Assembly: GCA_011800805.1 (NCBI GenBank)
Contig: MPNW01000461.1
Span: forward strand, 1 to 64,000
From: Hirudo medicinalis
Taxonomy: Eukaryota > Annelida > Clitellata > Hirudinida > Hirudinidae
Reading direction: 5' to 3'
DNA length: 64,000 bases
Made by a program: the position numbers and the translations under genes
Part shown: positions 22,850 through 34,300 of the stretch, piece after piece
Layout of the letters: each line of letters begins with the position of its first letter
How positions within the stretch are numbered: the stretch's first letter is position 1
Notes under the pieces: model-generated
The model's input: the letters and a program-made list of their open reading frames with translations, nothing else
Told to the model about the DNA's origin: nothing
The model's database searches: none

Positions 22850-24190
22850 TTACACAATATCACGCTTTCCTTGTTCACTATCATTACCATCACTTTCATC
22901 ACTGCAATCATTTCCATCATCCTCGTCGTCGTCATCACTTTCATTATTATCATTGTCTTTGTTTTCATCATTATCATTTTCGTTACCAGCATTATCATTT
23001 TCGTTACCAGCATTATCATTTTCGTTACCAGCATTATCATTTTCGTTACCAGCACCTCCAGGTACAAAGTTATCATACGATTGAAAGCAGATGCAATCAT
23101 CATCGCCGTATTCATCTAAGACTTCGCACTTTGCGTAATCCAAACGCGGGAATTTAGCTAATTGCATATCATGAAGAGAAGGATCGAAATTGCAGTGTTT
23201 CAAATTTCTAATCTGCTCCTTCATTGGCATATTGTGTCCGAAATCAATTCCCACGTCCTCAACTCCACCGATGCACAAGGAAACTGTGTGAGTTTCAAAT
23301 TTACGAATGAATATACGAATTAGGTCCATACGGTTAAAAAGTTGTGGCAGTATTTTCCAGCAAACATCGATTTGAGCTGTCAGGAATCCGACTGCGGCAT
23401 CTGCATATTCGTTGTCTGCCTCAACAGGAATATCGTCTTCGTTGGCAGTAATAATAAGTCTAATCGACAGGCATGGTATCTGACAAGAGCACAAGACTTG
23501 AATCGAGCCGCTTTCTGTTTTAAGGGTAGCGTAGGATTCACCTTTGCTCAACAATCTCCCTCCATCTTCAAACTTTTTTAAATTCACATGCTCGGTCCCT
23601 TTTATTCCATAGTACACGTCCTTATGCAATTGAGTACGAGTTATAAACACAAACAGGCGACACCAATCTCCCTCAAGTTTCGATATATATTCTCTGGCGT
23701 AGGGACACGGAATCTTACTTTCACAAAACATGTGGTCGTGCGGTTTAAGACTATCCAAATTTAGGGGTTTTCTGCTTTGATCAAAGCGCCACACTGTACT
23801 AATGGGCGCCCTACAGAATGGACATTCTCTGTGTCTGAAATTTAAATAAAATTTCTGTTATACCTATAGTGATGTCAGTAAGGACATGTATGGGATAAAA
23901 TAGCATGCAGAACGATTGTCTGACGAAACTCTCGAACAATATTAAAATGTTACTCACCTCAGCCTCCAGTCATTCATACAGGATTCACAAAAGATATGCA
24001 AGCAAGAACTTATTATGACGTATTTAGTCCCCTTGAGCGATTCCATGCAAATGTTGCATTCTTGGTCTTCGGTGAATTCCTGACTCTCCATTTGAACTAA
24101 TTTTCCTTCGCATTCAACAGCGTCGCAAAAGCTACGCATCCAGCCTTCTTGCACCTCGACTTGATTTCCTATTTCTTCCTGAAGACTCAT
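22850..24190 (-). CDS. RING-finger protein A with novel C-terminal domain
   Basis: Two exons, 23958-24190 and 22850-23834 (donor GTGAGT, acceptor TTTCAG, phase 2), give 405 residues from ATG to TAA. Residues about 44-90 form a C3HC4 RING: 'CNICMESL', then 'SSCLHIFCESCMNDW', then 'ECPFCRAPI', split by the intron exactly as in its neighbour. The rest is a domain of about 230 residues with conserved blocks shared with the next gene ('ANEDDIPVEADNEYAD', 'QIPCL'), ending in an Asn/Asp/Glu-rich tail with four copies of a seven-residue AGNENDN unit. A RING implies E3 ubiquitin-ligase activity by family knowledge; the substrate domain is not recognised. Tandem duplicate of 25712-26814. Confidence 0.85.
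22970..23053. repeat. Coding 21-bp minisatellite
   Basis: Four near-identical 21-bp units ('cattatcattttcgttacca' core), in frame, encode the Asn/Glu/Asp repeat in the tail of RING protein A. The neighbouring paralogue lacks it. Confidence 0.9.
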
Positions 24191-25064
24191 CCTAATTTAT
24201 TGCAGTAGAAAATATTAATTCTCACGTTGCGCTTGGTTTGGCTCTTTAATTTGTTGGTTATTTGCTAAAGGTCCATTTCCAAAAGATAGAAGATAGACTT
24301 TTGAAATTTTATTTTATCTAAAGCTAGTTTAACAAAATTAATTTTTGTCTTATATTATCAGTTTTTTAAAATCCATTTCGAAGTTAATTATGGTAGAAAT
24401 CGAATGCGACGTTTCCAATCCTCAACAGGCCAGAAGCGGATTAATATTCCTCATGCCAAATTATTTTCTGTTATAAATTAGGCAAGAATTAGGTCTCGAG
24501 AACTTTGAAGCAGCAGAAATGTTGTCCACAGCAGAATGGCCGACCAGGTTGAGGGAACCTCCCATTTGTTGCAGTTGTATTAAATTTTAGACTTTGTTGA
24601 ATTATATTGCTCCTTGAATTCTAATTTTAATAAAAATTAATATTAGCGCTTATTTAAGCAAAAAATAATTCATTTCTTTGACTTAATCAATACATCACTA
24701 TTTCTTAGGCAATTTTTTTTGTTATTAACTATAGATATATGAACGCTTATCATAAATTTTTATGAATTTCAAGCAGAACAAATATGGTTCCTAATTAAAT
24801 TTGTAAAACAAATAATCAAATATCGAGAGAAACTCTGAGACATGCTGTTGCCGAAGTTTTTTGCCGGAAAATCAATTCGCTCAGTTGCTAATGGTAACAA
24901 AATTAATCGCCAAACTTTCTGACGCTATGCTGCGCTCAGCACAAAATCTGAACTTGGTCAAAATGAACCTGTACATAAATGACATTTTTGACAAGGCAGG
25001 TTTTTACAGAGGAAGACGAACAAAATTCTGTGATATATAATTGAAATGAATGCCAATGTATTTC
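24191..25064. other. Intergenic DNA between RING genes, nothing recognised
   Basis: No supported exon. Presumably holds the promoter of RING protein A. Confidence 0.45.
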
Positions 25065-25165
25065 ATTTATGTAGCGCCATATTCATAGCGTCAGAGGTGT
25101 TTTTTGTTAACCATTTAATGCTCCTTCCCAAGGGCGCTTGTGGCAGTGCAGGCTGGGTTTTGAAC
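25065..25165 (+). repeat. Hairpin interspersed repeat, diverged copy
   Basis: Shares 'ccttcccaagggcgct', 'agtgcaggctgggttt' with the family; the 5' part is duplicated or rearranged ('catttatgtagcgccatatt'). Confidence 0.65.
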
Positions 25166-25588
25166 AACTGATATAAGATCATTAGCATTTAGCCTTGCTG
25201 CTAAGAACAACAAACCAATGCCTGATTCATGGGCCGGGAAAAAGGACTAGAAAGGACTGGTTTTATGGTTTCGTAAAGCAAGTCTGTTTTCAATAGTTGA
25301 CATCCAGGTATTAAAACGGGAAAACCACAATTCCCTTAATGTCTGAGGAGTTTATTGTCTATTAACAGAGTCAATAAAATCATGGCAGCATAACTGAACA
25401 TGGCTATTTAATTGTGACATCATGACAGCAGTTAACTAAACATCAAAAGTGGGCATGTCAATCAGCTAAAGCCTATTTACACTTGATAGGGCTTACGCGG
25501 CTAACATTTTCTAGCACGAAAGACTAAATACTTTTAATTTCTTTTTTATAAAGATGACATTTAAAAAAAACGAAAATAATTTTTAACT
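25166..25588. other. Intergenic DNA, nothing recognised
   Basis: No coding or repeat signal beyond low complexity. Confidence 0.4.
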
Positions 25589-25711
25589 TCAATTTATTTG
25601 TTTCACAATTTCGCAATCCAAATTTTCACCTTTGTCATTATTATTATTAATGGCATTTCCACCATCATTGGTATTATCAACTTCATCATCACCTTCATGA
25701 TTGTCATCTTC
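25589..25711 (-). other. In-frame acidic tail beyond the TGA of RING protein B
   Basis: After the TGA at 25712-25714 the same frame stays open for 40 codons to a second TGA at 25589-25591. The predicted residues are Asp/Glu/Asn-rich ('DDNHEGDDEVDNTN', 'NDKGENLDCEIVKQ'), the composition of the tail of its paralogue. Either the first TGA is a recent truncation of a formerly longer protein, or it is read through. Confidence 0.6.
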
Positions 25712-26814
25712 TCACATGTCTCTCATTCTATTTTCGATACAGCAGTCTGAATCATTGTAATCTTCCATGGATGCACACTTGGAGAAGTCTAAGGGTGGGA
25801 ATTTTTTCCACTGTTCAATACGATGTTCACGATTAAAATTGAGCTCTTTCAAGCTTAAAAGCTTATCCTTCATTGGTACCTTATGAAAACTACGGATATC
25901 CGAGTCCTCAATCCCAGCGAGATGCAATGTGACTGTGTATTTTTCGAACTTCCGGACATACATGCGAGTCAAATGAGAACGATTCAAAAGCATTGGCAGA
26001 ACTTTCCAGCATGCATCGATCTGATCTGCCAGGTATCCGACAACTTTGTCAGCATATTCGTTATCTGCCTCGACAGGAATATCATCTTCATTTGCCATGA
26101 CAATGAGTCTTATTGTTAAGCAAGGTATCTGGCAACAACACACGACTTGAATCTTGCCTTCTGTCGATTTGAGAACGAGTTGTGACTTACCACGGAGCAA
26201 TAATCTTTCCTCTTTTTCATATCTTTCTAGATTCAAAACTTCTGTTCCTCTTACTCCAAAATATTTGACTTTATGGATTTGTGAAACAATCACGAAGCGT
26301 ATAAGGCGAACCCAATCTCCTTCCAACGCCATCAAGTAGCTTTTAGCGTCGCCATGCAAACAGAGTAAGTGATCGTCCGCATTGATGCCGCTAAAATTTA
26401 AGGGTTTCGTTAACTGTTTAAGGTACCAGACTCCATCGATCATCTGCCTACACATAGGGCACTCTGAGCTTCTGAAAATATTTAATGATATTTGGTTGTG
26501 AGGGCCAAGTCTAACGTGAGCTTGAAATAATTCTGAAGTGGACATTGCATAATATACTAAATGCGGGACATATTTAAAATCACTCACTTAGTATGCCATT
26601 CTCCCATACAAGATTCACAGAAGAGGTGCCTGCAAGGATTAACTACCGCTACTGACAACCCTCCGAGAGGTTCGATGCAAACCGCACAGTCTCCGTCAAT
26701 TCTACTTGGGTCTGGTTCTGTTAACGACCCATCACAATGTTCGACGTTGCAAAAGAGACGCACCCAACCCGCTTGAACTTCAACTTCTTTGCTTGCGCCT
26801 TCCTCTGTACCCAT
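25712..26814 (-). CDS. RING-finger protein B with novel C-terminal domain
   Basis: Two exons, 26588-26814 and 25712-26471 (donor GTGAGT, acceptor TTTTCAG, phase 2), give 328 residues from ATG. The RING reads 'CAVCIEPLGG', 'NPCRHLFCESCMGEW', 'ECPMCRQMI', again with the intron between the sixth and seventh ligand. The shared C-terminal domain contains 'GDWVRLIRF', 'GVRGTEVLNLERYE', 'CCQIPCLTIRLIVMANEDD' and 'QIDACWKVLPML', aligned almost without gaps to RING protein A. The frame stops at TGA just where the acidic tail would begin. Same strand and gene structure as its neighbour, 1.5 kb away: a tandem duplication. Probable E3 ligase by RING; substrate unknown. Confidence 0.85.
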
Positions 26815-27623
26815 TTTTAATGCGGTCGAAATTAATAATTAATTAATAATTTAAGTGCCTCACTTAGGTTGTTTATATGGTCATTTAAATGTCAGAGGTA
26901 CAATCAAAAGATTTTGAATCGCCGAAGAGGTAAATTTTGACTATAAAATATAATAATAAATATTTGGAAGCACTTTCAAACGCTTCATGATGTTTTATAT
27001 TTAGATTTGTCATTGTCTCGTGGTGGACCTGGGTCCCGAGCCGCCAGCCGATTTGAAGCGAAATCGAACGAAGCTGGAACAAGCTGGATAACATCGCAGC
27101 CGCCGCCAACTTTAAATCTTAAACCGCCGCTGAATTTACAGCAAAGTCAAATTCGATTCAATTCACAACATCGGTGACACGCAATGCGATGGGGGTCAGA
27201 AATGAGCAAATTGTTGTACATGTCTTTAGGGACTTGATGCTTGCAAACATTTGCTCAATTGTTTACAACTCGACATTAAGGAAATATTGCGAAGGACAAT
27301 AAAATCAACCTTACCATACATCCTGGTAAATTATATTACTCATTATAGATAATTATTCACCCAGAAAAATTTCGAATTTCTATGCAAAAATGCAAATTTA
27401 ATTGTTAGTCTCAGGACAATACAAATGTTAGTGAAGCCACCAACCATTTCCAAATTAAAAGCAAGGACTGGATTGCTGTCCAAGAAACAAAAAGAAATGC
27501 AGTATGAACAACATGGAATATATGAAGCCAAACAAGGTGGAGTGCATGAATGTCTGCTGCATTCATGAGGTGCATGGAATGTTTTATATTCATATAACCA
27601 AGAGTAACAATGTTGGGATTAAC

Positions 27624-27708
<85 letters not shown>

Positions 27709-28159
27709 AGAAAATGAGACAAATGAACCTAAAATGTTTAAAATAACACGACTTGATAGCTGGGTGCACGAATGATATACAAACAAAAAGTGATAAAACC
27801 AGCAACAAAGCACAACACTATTGCACAATTAGGAAAAGTTATTTCAAGTACCATTGCCAATAATTTCCAAATAAAAGCTTATAAAGTAGAACGGAAACAA
27901 TGGCTTCGCGATCAGTCGAGCGACCTGAGGTGGCTGCTGAGGCAGAGGTGGATTGCAAGTCTCGAGGTTCCTACAAGGGACTCGTTGCAGACGAGGCAAT
28001 GGAACACTTCGTCACGGTCGACCCTACGCAAAGAGAAGGCAATCAAAGAGCATTGAGTTCATTTATCGATCACCTGCTTGATTCCAACTGGCAGATTTAA
28101 AAACAATTAACTTAACTTAGTTGGCATCAAGCAGTTCAAATGACATAAACTTAGTGACT
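26815..28159. other. Intergenic DNA with TAA microsatellite
   Basis: No supported exon. A frame at 27900-28100 (+) shows no recognised domain. Contains the long (TAA)n tract listed separately. Confidence 0.4.
27625..27707. repeat. (TAA)n microsatellite
   Basis: About 28 uninterrupted ATA/TAA triplets. Spurious poly-Tyr, poly-Ile and poly-Leu frames arise from it on both strands. Confidence 0.97.
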
Positions 28160-28315
28160 TTGGTGTGCAAGTTGGCCGAACGGGTTGCGTAACGTGTCGT
28201 GTTCACAACCCAGCCTGCACTGCCAGGGAGCGCCCTCGGGTGGTAGGGGCTCCATATAAATGGTCGATCGATTAAAAAGTGCCTTCACATCCAATTAGGA
28301 TACATAAGGCACTCG
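28160..28315 (-). repeat. Hairpin interspersed repeat, reverse copy at the 3' end of TDRD9
   Basis: Reverse-complement copy containing 'agcctgcactgccaggg' and 'agcgccctcgggtggtagg'. It includes the outer hairpin 'agtgcctt...aaggcact' next to an A/T run. It lies about 55 bp beyond the TDRD9 stop codon and probably supplies part of the 3' UTR. Confidence 0.8.
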
Positions 28316-28368
28316 AAAGAATCGCTAAATACAAAAATACCAATTCACCACCTTCTATGCTAAACTTA

Positions 28369-31300
28369 TTATGCCCTTTCTATCATTCTCATTACAATTA
28401 CCAACTTGTTTGTTTGCTTCAGGAGATATTCATGAATGAGCCGCTTTTTTTCAGAACTCAGTGGTTCTCTACCTCTTCTATCCCGTTGGTCTACATCTTC
28501 TGCTCTCAGGGTCAAGCCACAATGAGGCACAAAGAAATCAATCTTCTCTCCTATGGTGGTTACCATATCCTGCTTTGAGGCCTAACATGATTTGGAGATA
28601 AAGTTGCATTGCAGTCTCATTGATGAATTTCTCAAAATGAATGGCATAAAAGAGCAGCATGAAATCAAGCAACAAATTTTAAATGATTGATGATAAATTA
28701 TTAGTGATTGATGATTAATTATTAGCGATTAATGATTGTTGCCCAAAGGGGAGAAATGAGCAAACTAATGCTCCAGGATCATATACCAACCTGATTCCAA
28801 TGCAGGGGACGTGGAAAATTTTCCACCTCTCTGGGCTCTCTTGCCTTGCTGAAGAGGCTGTAATGAGATGTTGGCAATCAGTACAGTCATTATTCCTGGT
28901 ACCCACAAAGGGGAAAAAGTCATCATCATGGTAAACAATAACTCCTTTCTAGAAGTTGTACATTTCCTGTCTCCAATACAACAGTCACTTACTCAAACAT
29001 CCTTTTCCTGATTGTGCTTTGAACATTGAGGAGGTTTGGACCAAAGAGATTCATATCAGGACTCATGACCATATTCATTGACACCCTGATGTCATTGATC
29101 TGTAATAACAAAAATAATAAAAATCACAAGTCACGACAACAACAAATTGTTACATTACATGTAATATCCGCACATTGAATGCAAGAATGAAGACGTTAAA
29201 ACCTGGGGACCACCTGCAGCAACAAATGTGCAGCTTTCAAATCAGCATATTGCGAACCAAGAAGCACCAAATGTCACTTCATACAAACAACTGCATCAAC
29301 CAACAGGTAGTTCACCTGTTTAAGGTCTTCAAAGGTGAAGGCCACGTCAAAAGTCACTTCGATGTCATTCTCGGCGAGGACGGCCTCGTTGCTCGAATCC
29401 TTGTAACACCCAAGACCACAAATGGCTCCTGTAAATCTAGTCACATCTCTATTTGTCCTGTTGGGAAAAAATTAGGTTTTGAAGAAATTAACTATAATAT
29501 TCTAATAATAATAGTAATTTCAGAGGCATTTGAATGTTCGAGTAAATAAGTTGATCATTTTACAAATTAAATCTGAAATGGTTCAATCATTTCAAATGGT
29601 ATGCAATTGTATACAAACAAACACTACACTTTCATTTTCTGACCGTCAGCTCCTCCAAGTTAGAGATATGCACTCAACCAACACACCAAGCATTCCCATG
29701 CAACATGCCTAACATGTAAAGAACACACCTGTACTCTGCCATGGGTGCAAACAACAAAGTCACCAGAGAAGAGAGACCCCTAATTTTAGGCAGAACTGTG
29801 GATTCCCTGATGACCAGGCCATTCCTACTTGGGGAAATCCCAACGAAGGCTGCCACCATCATGTGTGGGGTGGGATTCGTGGGATCGGAGCTGATCACGA
29901 CACTGTTGACACTGTGACGTTCTACTCTCGAGGACCTGGAGTTAAAAATAAGCTGGCCACATCTCACAGACCCCCACATCGAAAAACAATTATTTTATCA
30001 ATTGTTGTTGAATTATATTCATTTAGCCGATCTTTTGAGTGCCTTATGTGTCTGAAGAGGACACTTTTTAATCGATCTACCATTTATATGGCGTCCCTAC
30101 CCGAGGGCGCTCCCCGGTGGTGCAGGCTGGGTTGCGAACACGACACATTACGACTGTTGCTATTAATGCCGCACGCAGGAACACAACCCCCCCAGCCAAC
30201 CAGCTTGTCGTTGAAATTGAAATAATTGAAAGCACAAACCCAACAGTGGTCAGAAGCGGGTTGAAGGAGAGTTCGTAAGAGCTCGTGGGACCCGACAAAT
30301 TGACCTGCACAAGTATGCAGCGACAACAAACACAACAATAAACCAGTTATTCAATTATTGACTTATCGGAGATATAAATAACTACTCTTGCCAACCTTCT
30401 TTAACTGGTTCAACCTCCAGACTTGTCTTGCTTTGTAAAGCTCCTTAGATCTGACCACATCCTCCAATGTTTGCACCTGACCATAAGCTGGCTTGTTGAA
30501 CAGAGGGTTGAACATCCCATCATCGAACAGTGCTCTGGGGTCCTGGGTTGTTTGGTTTGAGCCAAACAACCTCAAAGCATTGTTTTGCTAGAATAGGAGA
30601 AACCAAGCCACTTTCAATGCAGGCTGGTCACACTTTTTTTTAGCAAGTGAGCAATAAAGCAACATCATTATCACAACTGAGATATCAGTATCTCAAAAGA
30701 GGTGAAGATCATCATCATCATCATCATCATAGGTGGTCCTTAGACAGGGTGAAATTTTCCAAAAAGCCAATTCTTAACCACAGACTTATTATAATAAATA
30801 ACTTAATTTATATGAATATAAATAAATATCACAATAAATATAAAACAATCTTTACTTTAGAAATGGAGTTCTCCTCACAATGTTCTGCAAATCCATTCTC
30901 AATGAGTTTCTTGGCCACATTGTCATCAGGACTGCTCGTGGGAAACATCTGAACTCTTATAATGTTGTCCACAATCGAGAACACCTTGACCCAAAAATTG
31001 AAGGAAGGATGAGCTTTTGATAACTTAAATTTTAATTATCAAGATTGATTACTGGATTAATTATTAGACAAGTGTATGCATTCAGGTTTTTCTAATAATC
31101 CCTACTAAAGTTAATAATTCCTAATAAAGCTTCAATCTCGCTTGATTTGAAATAAAAAATTTTGACAATTGTTTGGCACCATAAACCTCACTACAAATGC
31201 GACATTGCGAGAGATGTCATTCAGCCAGCCGACACCATGCATATGTCCGAGAAGTTTATTCATTACCTCACAAAAGAATGGACCCTTCTCATTAATGATG

Positions 31301-34300
31301 CCCTCGAAGTAGTTCTTGGCCTCGGTGACCCATCGGTCGCTGAAGTTGAGCAGTTGGGAGGGTCTTATGTTGACCAACTGGAACTCCATTGCCTGTTCGA
31401 GGTTAACTTTTAATACATCAAAGCTGACTAAGTTGTGCAATTATCAAGAATTTATATTACTGATATTAATAATTCTCAAGAATTTATATTATTGATATTA
31501 ATAATTTATATTACTTATAATAATAATTCTCAAGAATTTATATTACTGGAGATGAGAAGCTTAAACCCACTCAAGTACTTGCTTTTGGCAATAAACAATA
31601 AATTGTCAAAAACAGATAGTATCACAATCATCACCACCCACCTGGAATGGATTGGACAGGAAGGCATCATCCAGCTTATAAAGTTCTGTCACCTCCACAT
31701 CTGACTGGTTCCCATAATCCAGGAAGAATACCTTATGACAAGAAACCAAACCAGGATAAATTATAATAATAGTAATAAACCAATTTGTTGAATATTCATC
31801 AGCTGATTACATTGATAGAATTCAACCAGAATGCTTATGGCTACCAATCCCAATCCAGAAAAGTAACAGAAATAAATGATAATAATAATAATCATCATCA
31901 TCAATAACCTTGGCCATCCTGACAGTCCTGTTTATAATTTTGGTTCTGTAGTACTCAGTGACATTGTCTTCATCTGTGAATGGAGCCAGACAGTAACATC
32001 CAATCCTTATCTCCTGATTGTGATAAACAAACATGGACATTATTATGGACCATGATCAATATCATCACTCTCTCCATCATCATCACAACCTTCAACAAAG
32101 CACCCCTGTTCCTCTTCAGCCAGTCTTGGATGTTTTTATGCATCTGAGCTGTCCTCCTCACGTAATCCTTGTCACAGTACGTCCCCCAGAAATGACCGCA
32201 ATCAACCGTCTGTGAGGAGAGCACTTTGCATTGTCAGAGTTGATGTTAAAACCGTGATTGTTGAAATCAATAATATTTGTGACAGAAACTCTTGAGAAGA
32301 CGCCAGGAACTTCACAACGCAGCAGCAATGCGGAAGCTTTTCCCGCTCCAATACGGGCACCAACGCGGTAGCATTCGAACGATCAACAATGTTTAATTAT
32401 TCATTGTTTCTTATTCAAATCTAAATAATAAATATTGATCGGTGTAAACATCCATGCTGTTTTATTTTTACAAAAAATAAGCTTTGGGCCATCAAGGTTC
32501 TCCTGCATTATCTATGGGTATGTAAATGTAAAATGTAAATGTAGTTCATTTATATAGTGCCATATACATTTTTGTCAACCATTTATATAGCGCTCCTTCC
32601 CAAGGGCGCTCGCGGCAGTGCAGGCTGGGTTTCAATCTCTACACATTTGCCACTGTTGCCATTACCACCGTATGCAGGAAGGTAACCCATTCGGCCAACC
32701 TATATGCCATAATCATTAACAACAACAATAACAAATGTTAATGAAAATACTGTTAAATATAATAATTATATTAATAAATAGAATTAAATGTCATTGCTGG
32801 TTCACCAAATTGTTTGTTATGATTATCGAGGTCCATATTGTCATTTGTCATATCGTCCATATTAATTAGACAAACCTCAGTCACGTTGATGGCAACTTTT
32901 TTCATCTCTGGTGGTGGATAGGACACTTGCTTGGCTCTGGCAATAATTATGAGGATGTCAAAAATGTTGATCAACAACATCGATACCAATAAAAATGTGT
33001 TCAAGTAACCAGTTTTGTATTTACTCAGTAATGATCAATAATAACAACAAATGACATGGGTATTAATATGGAGACATTAACTTCGACAACAACAATTAAC
33101 GACAATAGCACGTCAGCCCGATGCTAACCTTGCCTTTCCAGAGATGCTTTCTTGCATGACTTCCTCATAGTTGTCCTCATCCTCTTCCAACGCTGATTCG
33201 GAAGGATCTGCATTGACCTCCATAGGCATCCTCAGCATCCTGTAATAAATATTAACAACAATGATAAGTAATAATATTCATGGAAATGATGACAATCTCA
33301 TCACAACACTTTCATCATCCACAGTTTCAAATATCATTGTTATTTGTAGACAATTATCATATTTCCCCACGAATAAGACGCTCCTTTGTATAAAACGCAC
33401 CTTGATTTTTGGGAACAAGCGCTAAAAAGCTGAAATGTACGAAAAATCTAAAACCACTGCCTAAGACGCATCCAGTTTTTAGGCCCTAAATTTTCGAAAA
33501 AAAGTGCATCTTATGCGAGGGGAATATGCTATTAATCTATTTTGAAAATATTTGACAGCTCAAGTTTTGTACACTGCCGTTCGTTGGATTAAAATATAAA
33601 TTATTTCAAATACAGAAACTAATTCATTAACATCGACCATAATGTACATTCATGACAGTTGAACATTCAATATGCAAATTAGGTGCCAACTTCATTTTGA
33701 GGGCTGAGCAAACGGCCATCGTGCAATTTTTATTGGTCTCCCTTCCCTTGAATTCAATGTAAGCTCTGAAATATAAAATTATGCCTAATTAATATTCATA
33801 AAAAAAAAGCTTTAAATCAAAAATATCTTATTAGCAGTATAATTGATAATCATTCAAATAAACTTGTTATTGTGAATTTTAATCATCTTCACCAACTTTG
33901 TATGATCCGCATGGATTTTCACCTCACCCCCCATTGGGTCGCACCTCCTGAACAAAGTCCTCAGGTCCCTCTTGTAGAAAGGAACGCCGCCGTCGGGAAA
34001 GCCCTTGACCTACGAAAGTGACTCAACCAAATAATGGTGCAAACAAAAAACAACAGCATCACGAAAAATATCTTCATTAAAAAGCACATGTACTGCTGCT
34101 CAAGTATGATTTGAAGAATATTATAAATAAAAATGTCAATTAACATAATTTATTTTTTATTTATTTGATTGAAGTCTTAGCATGACTAAGATGATTGTTT
34201 AGTTAGGACTTGTTAGTTGGCATTGGGTATTGTAATGAAATAAGAAGTATTTGAGTAATGGTAGGTGTAATGGTTGAATTATAAAAATAATAATGGTAAT

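Noticed and set aside
22834..23115. Met-rich and Ile/Thr-rich frames opposite or overlapping RING protein A
   Set aside because: They are shadows of the coding minisatellite and acidic tail.
27411..27828. Long poly-Tyr, poly-Ile and poly-Leu open frames
   Set aside because: They are the (TAA)n microsatellite read in several frames on both strands.
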